Source: a bacterium
GTDB lineage: Bacteria > Chloroflexota > Chloroflexia > Chloroflexales > Kallotenuaceae
Length of the DNA: 64,000 nt
Reading direction: 5' to 3'
NCBI GenBank assembly: GCA_016781505.1
Contig: JADDQF010000130.1
Span: forward strand, 1-64,000
In this document: piece by piece, positions 43,009 to 51,436 of the stretch
How positions within the stretch are numbered: position 1 is the stretch's first letter
Layout of the letters: each line of letters starts with the position of its first letter
The notes under the pieces: generated by a model
What the model was told of the DNA's origin: nothing
Database searches by the model: none
The model's input: the letters and a program-made list of their open reading frames with translations, nothing else
Position numbers and translations under genes: made by a program

Positions 43009-43506
43009 TTACCAGTCTTTGCGTGTGCTCGCTAGCTCATCCGGCGGAAGGTCGGCGACAAGCTCACGCACGGTACGACCGATAACGGGATGCCGCAGAT
43101 CAGGGGCAAGCTCCAGCAGGGGGACCAGCACAAAGGCTCGTTCGTGGAGCCGGGGATGTGGCAACGTTAGCTGCTCGGCGTTGAGCACAAGCTCGTCATA
43201 CAACAAAATATCGATATCAATTGCACGGGGACCCCAACGGAACGATGGCACCCGGCCCAACTCGCGCTCACGAGCTTTGAGATACGCAAGCAACGCTGTG
43301 GGCGATAGCGCGGTCTGTGCCTGGCAGACGGCATTAAGAAACGGAGGTTGTTCAGAGACGCCCCAGGGCGCCGTCTCATACAAACTTGACCAAGCCAGCA
43401 CCTGGACATCCGGAGCCAGCCGCTGGCGGGCGGCCCCAAGGGTAGCGGCGCGATCGCCAAGATTAGCGCCCAAGCCTAGATACACAGTATGCACGGGTGT
43501 TGCCAT
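43009..43506 (-). CDS. folK: 2-amino-4-hydroxy-6-hydroxymethyldihydropteridine pyrophosphokinase (HPPK)
   Basis: From the ATG at 43506 the protein has 165 residues, typical of HPPK. Signatures are VYLGLGANLGDRAATL, SSLYETAPWGVSEQPPFLNA and RWGPRAIDIDILLYDELVLN with PHPRLHERAFVL after it. It transfers pyrophosphate from ATP to the pterin in folate synthesis. No other folate genes are nearby. A -10-like TTTAAT (43518-43513) lies 6 bases upstream and there is no Shine-Dalgarno, so the transcript may be leaderless. A longer reading to 43584 crosses the terminator of the rsbST unit. Confidence 0.95.
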   Translation of the reverse strand: MATPVHTVYLGLGANLGDRAATLGAARQRLAPDVQVLAWSSLYETAPWGVSEQPPFLNAVCQAQTALSPTALLAYLKARERELGRVPSFRWGPRAIDIDILLYDELVLNAEQLTLPHPRLHERAFVLVPLLELAPDLRHPVIGRTVRELVADLPPDELASTRKDW

Positions 43507-43524
43507 ACCATCATTAAAGCACAA

Positions 43525-43549
43525 ATGCCACCTCGAATGGAGATGGCAT
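43525..43549 (-). terminator. Probable rho-independent terminator of the rsbS-rsbT unit
   Basis: On the minus strand ATGCCATCTC (43549-43540) pairs with 43534-43525 with one mismatch around a 5-base loop, followed by the T-rich TTTGTGCTTT. It lies about 90 bases past the rsbT stop and overlaps the region of the folK promoter. Confidence 0.6.
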
Positions 43550-43637
43550 CGCCTAGATCGTGTTGGAATGCGTTCCCGCGGCACGGTGGAGCCGGCCCAT
43601 CTGCTCCATGACTATCTCTGCCACCCCAACCTCGCGC

Positions 43638-44039
43638 TCAGCGAGCCCACTTGCGGCAGGTTACTTTGGTGCCAATTCCCAGCTTGCTGTTGATCTCAAA
43701 CTCGTCCATCAAGCGCTTCGCACCGGACAAGCCCATGCCCATGCCTTTGGACGACATGTAGCCGTCCTGCATTACCAAGCTAATATCGGCGATCCCTGGG
43801 CCACGATCTTCGCACACCACTTCAATGCCGCGGCGCAAGCCGTTGGTTGCTTCCTTAACCGTGACGCTGCCCTCGCCGGCATACAGATAAATATTCCGCG
43901 CCAGCTCACTGATGGCGGTAGCAATGCGCGCCTGATCGATGGCCGCGAAACCGAGCCCGCGGGCGGTATCGCGAGCTACCATGCGGGCAGCAACGATATC
44001 AAGGTCGCTGCTGATCGTGATCACCTTTCCCTCAGCCAT
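43638..44039 (-). CDS. rsbT: RsbT-like serine/threonine kinase of a stressosome-type module
   Basis: From the ATG at 44039 the protein has 133 residues, the size of RsbT. It has GHKL motifs: N box ATAISELARNIYLYAG, G1 box CEDRGPGIADI and the lid GMGMGLSGAKRLMDEF. In Bacillus, RsbT phosphorylates RsbR and RsbS in the stressosome and, when released, activates the PP2C phosphatase RsbU. Its start overlaps the rsbS stop by 8 bases, so the two are co-translated. No rsbR is present; the phosphatase at 9766 lacks the RsbT-binding N-terminus of RsbU. Confidence 0.92.
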   Translation of the reverse strand: MAEGKVITISSDLDIVAARMVARDTARGLGFAAIDQARIATAISELARNIYLYAGEGSVTVKEATNGLRRGIEVVCEDRGPGIADISLVMQDGYMSSKGMGMGLSGAKRLMDEFEINSKLGIGTKVTCRKWAR

Positions 44040-44406
44040 GTGCTGCCAGCTCCGTAACACGGCCGAGTGCCGCAATCCTTTTTTCGAGGTTAACGCCCGT
44101 CAAAACCCGCGGCAGTTCACGCCCGAGCTCAACCAGGTTCATCGCCACCGCTGGCTGTAGCCCGGTGATGACCACTTGGGCGCCCATCAAATGGGACGCC
44201 TTGATCAGCCGCCCAACAAAGCTGTCCAACACATCAATCACGGTCAGATCAAGAATAAAGCCTTTGGCCTTGATCTCCCTGATATCATAGATGCGCTGCA
44301 GCAGGGAATCCTTAAAATCCATCGCCTGCACATCATGCCGCGTCGTCTGGATCGACGCAACCAGAAAGTCTTCGATTTTGAGGATCGGAATGCGAATGAT
44401 CTCCAC
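44032..44406 (-). CDS. rsbS: RsbS-like STAS antagonist (stressosome scaffold)
   Basis: From a GTG at 44406, with GGAGG 4 bases upstream, the protein has 124 residues. It begins VEIIRIPILKIEDFLVASIQ, nearly the classic RsbS start. The two phospho-sites known in RsbS appear as S62 in VLDSFVGR and T81 in VVITGLQPAVA. RsbS forms the stressosome core with RsbR-type sensors and holds RsbT. The RsbR partners must be elsewhere or may be replaced by another sensor. It has its own promoter candidate at 44490. Confidence 0.92.
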   Translation of the reverse strand: MEIIRIPILKIEDFLVASIQTTRHDVQAMDFKDSLLQRIYDIREIKAKGFILDLTVIDVLDSFVGRLIKASHLMGAQVVITGLQPAVAMNLVELGRELPRVLTGVNLEKRIAALGRVTELAAHG

Positions 44407-44489
44407 GCAACCTCCATAGCAAACACGTTCCACAACGCGCGAAGCTTCAGGACTGCATGTAGTCCGCCAGTTATGCCCTAGCTCCTAGC

Positions 44490-44518
44490 ATTATATTGAG
44501 GCTGCCGTAGGCCAGAAA
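44490..44518 (-). promoter_or_regulatory. Predicted promoter of rsbS-rsbT
   Basis: On the minus strand TTTCTG (44518-44513), a 17-base spacer and a perfect TATAAT (44495-44490) give a predicted leader of about 77 bases before the GTG at 44406. Confidence 0.6.
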
Positions 44519-44654
44519 TAGGCCGTTGCTCCTTGGGTCTCCTATGACTGGTGACTAGCGAACGCTGGTCGCAGATATGGGGCAATCGTTTGGAGTGTCT
44601 GCCTGGGAGAACCTTTGTCGCCCCTGCTGGGCGCCTAGCACTCAGCTAGAATAG

Positions 44655-46037
44655 CTAGCTTTGCTCGGGCTGAGGTGATGTTTCAGCTTGTTGGGCCTCA
44701 GAACTATTATCTGGGGGGACATGAGCGGTCCGCCAGGCTAAGCGTGCAGCAACTTTGGCTTCAAAGCCATGGTCGGTAGGAAGGTAATAACGGCGATCGG
44801 CGAGGTTGGGCGGCAGATGAGTTTGCTCGACATGCGCATCCGCGTAATCATGCGCATATTGATAGCCTTGGCCATAGCCCAGGCCACGCATCAGGCCGGT
44901 TACCGCATTTCGCAAATGTAAGGGCACCGGGTCGTTGCGGGTCTGCTCGACATCCTGCAGCACAGCGCCGTAGGCACGGTACACCGCGTTGCTTTTGGGC
45001 GCTTGACACAAATACACCACGGCCTGCGCCAGGGCGATGTCGCCCTCCGGCTGTCCCAAAAAATGCACGGCTTGTTGCGCCGCGACGCATTGCGGCAGGG
45101 CCAGTGGGTCGGCCAGCCCAATATCTTCCACGGCCATGCGAACGACGCGCCGCGCAACATACAGCGGATCTTCGCCGCCTTGCAGCATGCGCCCCAGCCA
45201 GTAGAGCGCGCCGTCGGGATCGCTGTCGCGCACCGATTTATGCAACGCCGAGATGGCATCGTAGTGCAGCTCGCCCCCCTTATCGTGCTGGACGTGACGC
45301 CGTTGATACGCTTCAACGATGGCCTCGACGGTCAACACCCGTTGCGCATCCTCCGCTGGCGCGGCCGACAACGCCGCAACTTCCAAGGCGTTGAGAGCAG
45401 CTCGCGCGTCGCCGTTGGCCAGGTTGATCAGCAGCGCACGCGCGTCTTCGGTCAGGCTAACCTGGAGCTCACCCAGGCCCCGTTCTACGTCGGTCAGCGC
45501 CCGGTCGATAATGACGCCAATCGCTTCGTCGCTGAGCGCCTCAAGCGTAATCACGCGGCAGCGCGACAGCAGCGCGCCGTTTACCTCAAAGGATGGATTT
45601 TCGGTCGTGGCGCCGATCAGTGTGAGCGTTCCATCCTCGACGTGCGGTAAAATCGCGTCTTGTTGCGCCTTGTTCCAGCGATGGATCTCGTCGATAAACA
45701 GCACCGTGCGCTCACCATACATGCCCTGCCGCTGCTGCGCATCCTTGACCACTCTGCGCAGATCGGCTACCCCGGCGCTCACCGCCGACATTTGCTCGAA
45801 GTGCGCGTGGCTGGCCTGCGCCAAAAGCCGGGCAAGCGTTGTTTTGCCGGTGCCGGGCGGACCCCACAAGATCATGGAAAAGAGCGTACCCTGGTTCAAG
45901 GCCCGCTGTAACAACCGCCCTGCGCCGGCGATGCGTTCCTGCCCAACAAACTCGGCCAATGTTTGCGGCCGCATGCGTGCCGCCAGCGGTGCCGAGCGCG
46001 TTTGTTCGGCGTTGGCGGCGTGACTAAATAAATCCAT
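44655..46037 (-). CDS. rarA: Replication-associated recombination protein A (MgsA/RarA AAA+ ATPase)
   Basis: The 460-residue protein is a clamp-loader-like AAA+ ATPase acting at stalled replication forks. It shows LAARMRPQTLAEFVGQE, Walker A GPPGTGKTTLARLLA, Walker B VLFIDEIHRWNKAQQDAIL, sensor 1 LIGATTENPSFEVNGALLSR, and the C-terminal tetramerisation part (GLGYGQGYQYAHDYADA). A short Gln/Glu-rich tail is extra. The next gene (kinase, 46054) ends 17 bases upstream in the same direction, so the two may be co-transcribed. Confidence 0.96.
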   Translation of the reverse strand: MDLFSHAANAEQTRSAPLAARMRPQTLAEFVGQERIAGAGRLLQRALNQGTLFSMILWGPPGTGKTTLARLLAQASHAHFEQMSAVSAGVADLRRVVKDAQQRQGMYGERTVLFIDEIHRWNKAQQDAILPHVEDGTLTLIGATTENPSFEVNGALLSRCRVITLEALSDEAIGVIIDRALTDVERGLGELQVSLTEDARALLINLANGDARAALNALEVAALSAAPAEDAQRVLTVEAIVEAYQRRHVQHDKGGELHYDAISALHKSVRDSDPDGALYWLGRMLQGGEDPLYVARRVVRMAVEDIGLADPLALPQCVAAQQAVHFLGQPEGDIALAQAVVYLCQAPKSNAVYRAYGAVLQDVEQTRNDPVPLHLRNAVTGLMRGLGYGQGYQYAHDYADAHVEQTHLPPNLADRRYYLPTDHGFEAKVAARLAWRTAHVPPDNSSEAQQAETSPQPEQS

Positions 46038-46053
46038 ACGTTTCCGTTATCGA

Positions 46054-48273
46054 CTAGCTGCTGGGCGTGGCCTGGGCCGGCAGCCGCACATAAAACGTCG
46101 TGCCGACCCCTGGCTCGCTTTCCAGCCAAATCTGGCCGCCGTGCCGCAACACGATCTCGCGGCTGATATATACGCCGAGGCCAAGCCCGCTTGCGGCCGT
46201 CACCGTGTTGGCACGGTAGTAGCGGTCAAATACCTTGGCCTGCACATCCGGCATCATGCCCACGCCTTGATCACGGACCGCAACAACCATGTATTGATCC
46301 GCATGTGGATCGGAAATCGCCTCCGTCCAAACCTCGACGCTGATCCGGGTACCGGCCGGACTGTAGCGCGCTGCATTCGACAGCAGGTTGGTGAAAACTT
46401 GCTGCAAGCGTAGCTGATCGCACACGATGTGCAAGTGCGGCGGGCCATCGAACACAAATTCGTGATTGTTATCGCCAATCCGAATTCGGTCAATACTGGA
46501 CTCAACCAGCGCCACCAAATCTGCGGGCTGCAGGTACAGCTGCAGGCGACCGGCGTCCAATCGCGACACGTCCAGCAAATTATCGACGAGCCGGACCAGA
46601 TGCTCCACCTGCCGCGACAACATCAGAATGCCGCGGCGATCCCGGTCGGTGGCATCCGGACGCTGTGTTTCACGCTGCACCAGCAGATCGGTGTAGCCTT
46701 TGATCGCGGCAAGCGGCGCCCGCAGCTCATGCGCCGCGACCGCCACAAATTCATCCCGCAGTGCCTCGTGCTGCTTGTAGGCGGTCATGTCGCGGAACAC
46801 AACCACGGCCCCATCGAGCGCGCCATTATCCGCCACCAACGGCGCGCCTGAGCAGCTAATCACTTGATCGTGGCCGGACCGGTTGGTGACGATCACTTCA
46901 TAATTCTGGTACAGATCGCCGTGCAAGCTACGTCCCAGCGGTGTTTCGTCAACCGCTAGCAAGCGTCCATCCAACGTGCGCATCGCCAACAGGCGCGCAA
47001 ACTCGGCCATGGTGATGCCGGGCTCAAGCTCGCGGCCCAAAATCAGCTCGGCGGCTTGGTTGGACAACACCAGATCGCCCGTCCGGTTACATATGATGAC
47101 GCCCTCGGCAATGGACTCGATCACACCTGCGAGCTGGCGGCGCTCGCGCTGGCTGGCGTTATACAGTTGATAGTTCGCGATCGCGATACCGATTTGATTG
47201 CCAAACGCCAGCAGTGAGGGCCAATCCAGCCGAGAGCTAGACGCTCCTCCCAACGCGAGCAGCATCACTCCCACCACGGTTCCACCCGCCAGCAGCGGCA
47301 GCAGCGCGACGGCTTCAACGCCTCCATCCCGCAGCATCGCCCACGGATGCTCATCAGCCAGCAACTCAACCTGGGGCTGTCCAGACCGAAGCACCTCGGC
47401 CACCGGCGGCACCGCCAGCCCTTGCACTCTGCCCGGCCCGAACAGCTCCGTGGGCAGCTGATAATTAACTTCGACCTGCAACGTCGTTTCGCGCAGCAGG
47501 GCAATCGCACCACCTTGCGCGCCAACAACATACAGCGTCACCGACAAGACTCGCTCAAGCATTTGCGGCATGTCGGACGCTGCGGTGATCGCCGTGACCA
47601 CAGCGTCAAAGGCCTGCAGCCGACGGTGCTGCTCGCTCATTTCGGCATAAATTTGCGCGTTGCGAAACACAACAGCTAATTGGTCCGCAAAGGCTTGAAG
47701 CAGCGGCAGATCTGTGGCAGCGGCGATAGGACCGGTGCCGATGTCGAAAAGCTCCAGCGCGCCAACCGGAATATCGCCCAGGTACAGCGGCAGCACAACA
47801 ACGCGGAGCGAGGTTGGGAGCTGCGCTGCAAAGGGTTCGATCAGCGCTGCGTTAGCGGGTTCCAATGCCGCAAGGGTGCGCTGGTAGGCCACGAGGTCGG
47901 GCAACAAGACCGGCTGGCGCGTGGCAACCACATCGCCCACGACGCCTTCGTTCAAGCGCAGGCTTAGCTGGGCGGCAACGGCCGGATCAAACACGGGCGC
48001 TTCAGGCCCACTATGAACTGCGGCCAGCTGTAACCTGCGCTCGGCGCGACTGTACAGCCACAGCCCCACGATATCGATGTCGGGCAGTGCACTGCCGATG
48101 ATGCGAATGGCGTGCGGCGCTAGATCGCGCGTGCCAAGCTCGGCGGCCAGCTGAGCTGATACCCGAAACAATGTCAGGAGCAGCTGATGTTGGGCGTACA
48201 ATCGAGCAAAGTCGGCCTCGGAATGCGCCGGGCCTGAACCTTGGGCAGCGAGGGGGACGAACTGCTCCTCCAT
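46054..48273 (-). CDS. GAF-GAF-PAS sensor histidine kinase
   Basis: Starting from the ATG at 48273, which overlaps the epimerase stop as TAATG, the protein has 739 residues. Two GAF-type domains (about 25-200 and 205-360) precede a PAS domain (VIESIAEGVIICNRTGDLVL), a HisKA box (FVAVAAHELRAPLAAIKGYT) and a HATPase (NLLSNAARYSPAG, VRDQGVGMMPD, SGLGLGVYISREI). No membrane segment is seen. The coupling to a sugar-nucleotide epimerase is unusual. No cognate regulator is adjacent; rarA follows. Confidence 0.92.
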   Translation of the reverse strand: MEEQFVPLAAQGSGPAHSEADFARLYAQHQLLLTLFRVSAQLAAELGTRDLAPHAIRIIGSALPDIDIVGLWLYSRAERRLQLAAVHSGPEAPVFDPAVAAQLSLRLNEGVVGDVVATRQPVLLPDLVAYQRTLAALEPANAALIEPFAAQLPTSLRVVVLPLYLGDIPVGALELFDIGTGPIAAATDLPLLQAFADQLAVVFRNAQIYAEMSEQHRRLQAFDAVVTAITAASDMPQMLERVLSVTLYVVGAQGGAIALLRETTLQVEVNYQLPTELFGPGRVQGLAVPPVAEVLRSGQPQVELLADEHPWAMLRDGGVEAVALLPLLAGGTVVGVMLLALGGASSSRLDWPSLLAFGNQIGIAIANYQLYNASQRERRQLAGVIESIAEGVIICNRTGDLVLSNQAAELILGRELEPGITMAEFARLLAMRTLDGRLLAVDETPLGRSLHGDLYQNYEVIVTNRSGHDQVISCSGAPLVADNGALDGAVVVFRDMTAYKQHEALRDEFVAVAAHELRAPLAAIKGYTDLLVQRETQRPDATDRDRRGILMLSRQVEHLVRLVDNLLDVSRLDAGRLQLYLQPADLVALVESSIDRIRIGDNNHEFVFDGPPHLHIVCDQLRLQQVFTNLLSNAARYSPAGTRISVEVWTEAISDPHADQYMVVAVRDQGVGMMPDVQAKVFDRYYRANTVTAASGLGLGVYISREIVLRHGGQIWLESEPGVGTTFYVRLPAQATPSS

Positions 48274-49238
48274 TAACCACGACCCTTCTGGTGAGCAAAC
48301 GATTGCCAGGACTGCCACCACGCTACGGCGGCCTTGATGCCCCGCTCCAAGGGAGTGTGGGGTCGATAGTCCAGCAGCTCGACGGCTTTGGAGAGATCGG
48401 CGACATAGTGAGTTACTTCACCTGTTCGCTTGGCTGGCTCGACGTTGATCTGCGGCGCGACCGCCAGGGCATCGGCGACCAGCTCCGCCATCCGCACCAG
48501 CGTATTGCCTTGGCCATACGCCAGGTTAATCGTTTCGTTGACCACAGCGCCAGCCAGCAGCCGCTCGATACCACGCACAATGCCACCGACGCAATCATCG
48601 ACATAGGTAAAATCCAGCACCTTGTCGGCACCATACACCGTTACCGGCTGGCCATACGCCAGACGCTGAATAAACAGCGGAATAACCCGCTCCATGCGCT
48701 CGATGTCGCTGTCGTATCGCCCATACACATTGGAAAACCGGAAAACGAGGTAGCGCAAACCATAGCAGCGCGCGTAGGAGTAGATCAAGGCTTCGCCGCT
48801 GATCTTGGAGGCCGAGTACGGGCTTTCGGTAAACGAGAAATCGGCGTGAGCTTCCTCGGTAATATAGCGATGAATATCGCCATACACCTCGCGCGAGGAG
48901 GAGAAGATGATCGGCACGTTGTTGGCCCGGCAGTATTCCAGCACGTTAAAGGTGAGCTGAATATTTTCCAGCGCGCGGTGCGGCGCTTCGACCAACTCAT
49001 GCACTTTGGCGTTGGCCGCCAGATGCACCACAATGTCCACGGGGGGATACGGCACCGAGCCTATGCCGCCCACAAAATCACGATACGGGGCGCCGAGGTC
49101 TTGCAGCAGGTAGGGAAACGCGTTCGTCCAGGTGTTGGCGCGCTTGTCGATGCCGAAGACCTTGTGTCCAGCTTCGTGGAGCCGCAGCGCAAGATTTGTT
49201 CCGATTTGGCCACTTGAGCCGGTAATTAAGACGTGCAC
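48273..49238 (-). CDS. NAD-dependent epimerase/dehydratase (extended SDR)
   Basis: The 321-residue protein has the Rossmann motif LITGSSGQIGTNLA at the N-terminus, DIVVHLAANAKVHE, and the catalytic Ser in FSSSREVYGD with Tyr-Lys in SPYSASKISGE. It resembles UDP-glucose/UDP-glucuronate 4-epimerases that supply surface polysaccharides; the sugar is not assignable. The start is a GTG at 49238 with GGAG 9 bases upstream, under a near-consensus promoter (49295-49324). Its stop overlaps the start of the sensor kinase. Confidence 0.9.
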   Translation of the reverse strand: MHVLITGSSGQIGTNLALRLHEAGHKVFGIDKRANTWTNAFPYLLQDLGAPYRDFVGGIGSVPYPPVDIVVHLAANAKVHELVEAPHRALENIQLTFNVLEYCRANNVPIIFSSSREVYGDIHRYITEEAHADFSFTESPYSASKISGEALIYSYARCYGLRYLVFRFSNVYGRYDSDIERMERVIPLFIQRLAYGQPVTVYGADKVLDFTYVDDCVGGIVRGIERLLAGAVVNETINLAYGQGNTLVRMAELVADALAVAPQINVEPAKRTGEVTHYVADLSKAVELLDYRPHTPLERGIKAAVAWWQSWQSFAHQKGRG

Positions 49239-49294
49239 GCGAAGCTTCTCCGGAGCTTAACCAGTGCTCCTAATTTACTCATACTCGCATAAAA

Positions 49295-49324
49295 ATTATA
49301 CCATGATGACTCAGATGCTCACAA
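49295..49324 (-). promoter_or_regulatory. Promoter of the epimerase-kinase unit
   Basis: On the minus strand TTGTGA (49324-49319), an 18-base spacer and a perfect TATAAT (49300-49295) lie about 57 bases before the epimerase GTG. Confidence 0.8.
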
Positions 49325-49434
49325 TATCGCCGTACAACGTTGCACCAACCGCGTTTGTGTCAGGAAAAGAGCACGATGTACAGAAGAAAAATCGGTTTCC
49401 CAACCCAAAAACAATTAAAAAAGGATTTAAATAC

Positions 49435-49553
49435 ATGGGTTTTACCGTGTCCTGCTAGCTCAACGTTTGGACGAGCAGCAGCACAGGCCGCAGGTGCAAA
49501 CGCCAGGCAAGGGCCGCTACGTTCGCTGGGGCCAAGGCCGTGAGCAGCGCTAG
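49435..49553 (+). pseudogene. Small Arg/Gln-rich protein gene with a broken or shifted frame after codon 3
   Basis: An ATG at 49435 with AAAAAAGGA 9 bases upstream opens a frame that stops after 7 codons. The -1 frame beginning at 49437 (GGG TTT TAC) is open for 38 codons to TAG at 49551, with codon use typical of this genome. It would give MGFYRVLLAQRLDEQQ... ending GKGRYVRWGQGREQR, 39 residues. The switch falls on GGGTTTT (49437-49443), a canonical X-XXY-YYZ slippery heptamer, and one extra T would also restore the frame. The gene is followed by a strong terminator. It is either a sequencing/assembly indel, a recent mutation or a real -1 frameshift. The protein family is not recognised. Confidence 0.5.
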
Positions 49554-49573
49554 GCGGAGTGCTGAGCAAGCGC

Positions 49574-49615
49574 AAAAAACCCAGAGCAACTCTAGCTGCC
49601 CTGGGTTTTTGTTTT
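49574..49615. terminator. Bidirectional rho-independent terminator
   Basis: AAAAAACCCAG (49574-49584) and CTGGGTTTTT (49601-49610) form a stem flanked by an A-run on one side and a T-run (TTTTTGTTTT) on the other, so it can act on both strands. It serves the small plus-strand gene ending at 49553 and the minus-strand gene ending at 49631. Confidence 0.85.
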
Positions 49616-49630
49616 ATTGCATGGAGTGGA

Positions 49631-50125
49631 TTACCGGCCTTTGCGCTTTTTGTCGCGCCGCGCCTCACGGCGCGTAGTTGTGGCCACTGGCCGTGGCTCA
49701 CGCGGGGGACGTGGCGTGGGAGCAGCGCCCCCTGTGGAATACACCTTGGCGCCACCCCGGCTTGGCGCGCCCCGCGTGACACGGGTGGGGCGGCTGGCTG
49801 CAAGTTGGGCCGGCAGCTTGCTGTTGTACTGGTATAACGCGTAGCCCCAGTAGCCCAGCGATGCAAATGCAACCAGGTAGCTCCACAGGCGCCAGTCAAG
49901 CACCGGTACCTGGAAGAATTTGAACACCAACAACAGCAGGCCAAGACCGCTAAGGGTGCTCAGGACCAGACCAGTCTGCCGAGCAAAGCGTAATCGAATG
50001 GGATTGGAGTCGCGGTAACTACGCAACAGATACAGTCCGAAAACCAGGACCGCGGCCCAAACCACCAACATCGTCCAGCTGATATTGCCAAATGGTGGCG
50101 GATCCTGAGTAAAATACTCGATCAT
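49631..50125 (-). CDS. Small membrane protein with basic tail, unknown function
   Basis: The 164-residue protein has three hydrophobic segments (about 17-35, 51-70 and 77-97, for example MLVVWAAVLVFGLYLL) followed by a 65-residue tail rich in Arg, Pro and Thr that ends REARRDKKRKGR. The positive tail should be cytoplasmic and could contact nucleic acid or ribosomes (speculation). I recognise no family. A near-consensus promoter (50179-50208) precedes it, and a bidirectional terminator follows the stop, so it is monocistronic and probably well expressed. Confidence 0.8.
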   Translation of the reverse strand: MIEYFTQDPPPFGNISWTMLVVWAAVLVFGLYLLRSYRDSNPIRLRFARQTGLVLSTLSGLGLLLLVFKFFQVPVLDWRLWSYLVAFASLGYWGYALYQYNSKLPAQLAASRPTRVTRGAPSRGGAKVYSTGGAAPTPRPPREPRPVATTTRREARRDKKRKGR

Positions 50126-50178
50126 TCTGGTACAGTCTCCGAGTGGAACAGTTGCACGCGGGCATCCGAATTGGGGCG

Positions 50179-50208
50179 ATTATACCAGTGCGAATTGGCG
50201 GGCGTCAA
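50179..50208 (-). promoter_or_regulatory. Strong promoter of the small membrane protein gene
   Basis: On the minus strand TTGACG (50208-50203), an 18-base spacer and a perfect TATAAT (50184-50179) lie about 53 bases before the ATG at 50125. Confidence 0.85.
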
Positions 50209-50250
50209 ACCAGCCGCGGTCTTGTTAAGCCTAGCGAAAAGGGTTGCGTT

Positions 50251-50706
50251 GTGGCACGAGATTATCCGGATCAGCCAGTTGTGGGAGTGGGCGTCGTGGT
50301 GTGGCGGGGCGCTCAATGCTTGCTTATTCGCCGCGGCCGTCCACCACGGATCGACGAGTGGAGCTTACCGGGGGGCAGGCAAGAGCTAGGCGAGACGGTG
50401 GCCGCGGCCGGGCAGCGGGAAGTGCTGGAAGAGACCGGCGTGCGGGTCGCAATCCAGGATGTGATCGCCGTAGTCGATCTGATCGACCGGGATGAGCAGG
50501 AGCAGATCCGCTTCCATTACACGCTGATCGATCTGCTGGGCGAGTGGCAATCCGGGGAAGCTACGGCCAACGACGATGCGGCAGCCGTCGTCTGGGCGAC
50601 CCTGGACGAGCTCCCGCAATACCGGCTGTGGAGCGAGACAGAGCGCATTATTCGATTAGCGGCGCAACGACGCCAGGAGCGTAGGCATGCAGATCGTCCT
50701 GCCTGA
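50251..50706 (+). CDS. Nudix hydrolase
   Basis: From the GTG at 50251 (AAAAGGG 7 bases upstream) the protein has 151 residues. The Nudix box is complete: [20 protein letters not shown] followed by ETGV, i.e. G-x5-E-x7-REUXEEXGU. Such enzymes cleave nucleoside diphosphates linked to other groups; the group with [18 protein letters not shown] at the start often acts on ADP-ribose or oxidised nucleotides. A longer reading from 50143 runs over the divergent promoter. Its 3' end overlaps nfi by 20 bases, so a DNA-repair or nucleotide-sanitising role is plausible. Confidence 0.9.
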   Translation: MARDYPDQPVVGVGVVVWRGAQCLLIRRGRPPRIDEWSLPGGRQELGETVAAAGQREVLEETGVRVAIQDVIAVVDLIDRDEQEQIRFHYTLIDLLGEWQSGEATANDDAAAVVWATLDELPQYRLWSETERIIRLAAQRRQERRHADRPA

Positions 50707-51367
50707 CCATTGGCCGACGGAACTTGCGGAAGCGGCTGCGCTCCAGGAAACGCTGGCGGCGCAGGTGCTCACCACAGATCGGTTGGGCGAGGTGCGGCAT
50801 GTGGCCGGCGTGGACGTTGGCTTTGAAGCCGAAGGGACCATCACCCGCGCCGCTGTGGCCGTGCTGAGCTTTCCTGAGCTTCAGCTCGTGGACCAGGCCG
50901 TTGCCCGTCGACCCACTACCTTTCCCTACATCCCCGGCTTTTTATCCTTTCGGGAGCTGCCGGCGGTGCTGGAAGCGCTCGCCAACGTGGCGATTGTGCC
51001 GGAGCTGCTGCTGTGCGATGGGCAAGGCTTGGCGCATCCCCGTCGCTTTGGCATTGCTTGCCATCTGGGGCTACTGGTGGACCTGCCGGCGATCGGGGTA
51101 GCAAAATCACTGTTTGTGGGCAAGCACGCCGAGGTGAGCGACGAGCGCGGAGCGTGGCAGCCACTGCTGGATCGCGGCGAAACCATCGGCGCGGCATTGC
51201 GTACGCGGCCCGGCACCCGTCTGCTGTACGTTTCGTGTGGCCATCGCATCAGCCTGCCCACAGCGCTTGACTATGTTCTACGCTGCACAACCAAGTATCG
51301 GCTGCCGGAAACAACGCGCTGGGCGCATAACCTCGCCTCGGATAAGCGGCACCGGACAGGGAGTTAA
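50687..51367 (+). CDS. nfi: Endonuclease V
   Basis: The 226-residue protein cleaves DNA one base 3' of deaminated bases, notably deoxyinosine. It shows the family motifs VAGVDVGFE (catalytic Asp), [18 protein letters not shown] and [20 protein letters not shown], followed by AIGVAKS, matching YqfR/Nfi. The start lies within the end of the Nudix gene, a 20-base overlap, so both are translated from one message. This is a second repair endonuclease besides nfo. Confidence 0.95.
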   Translation: MQIVLPDHWPTELAEAAALQETLAAQVLTTDRLGEVRHVAGVDVGFEAEGTITRAAVAVLSFPELQLVDQAVARRPTTFPYIPGFLSFRELPAVLEALANVAIVPELLLCDGQGLAHPRRFGIACHLGLLVDLPAIGVAKSLFVGKHAEVSDERGAWQPLLDRGETIGAALRTRPGTRLLYVSCGHRISLPTALDYVLRCTTKYRLPETTRWAHNLASDKRHRTGS

Positions 51368-51407
51368 GGATGCATGCATCAAATCTGAAAATTGGCTGAT
51401 TAACCTC

Positions 51408-51436
51408 TTGCAATTGCCCAAGGGATAGACTATACT
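51408..51436 (+). promoter_or_regulatory. Strong promoter of the zinc-ribbon protein gene
   Basis: TTGCAA (51408-51413), a 17-base spacer and TATACT (51431-51436) form a near-consensus promoter. Transcription should start near 51443, leaving a leader of about 130 bases before the GTG at 51573, rich in CT and ending with TTTTTT then AGGAGG. Confidence 0.85.

Noticed and set aside
45319..46023. Plus-strand open frame opposite rarA
   Set aside because: Shadow of the Walker A/B-bearing gene; Ser/Ala/Arg-rich.
49264..49458. 64-codon plus-strand frame starting in the epimerase promoter
   Set aside because: It covers the divergent promoter and its product is unlike any protein; the better-supported small gene starts at 49435.
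50143..50250. Upstream extension of the Nudix gene
   Set aside because: It overlaps the -10/-35 elements of the divergent gene; AAAAGGG supports the GTG at 50251.
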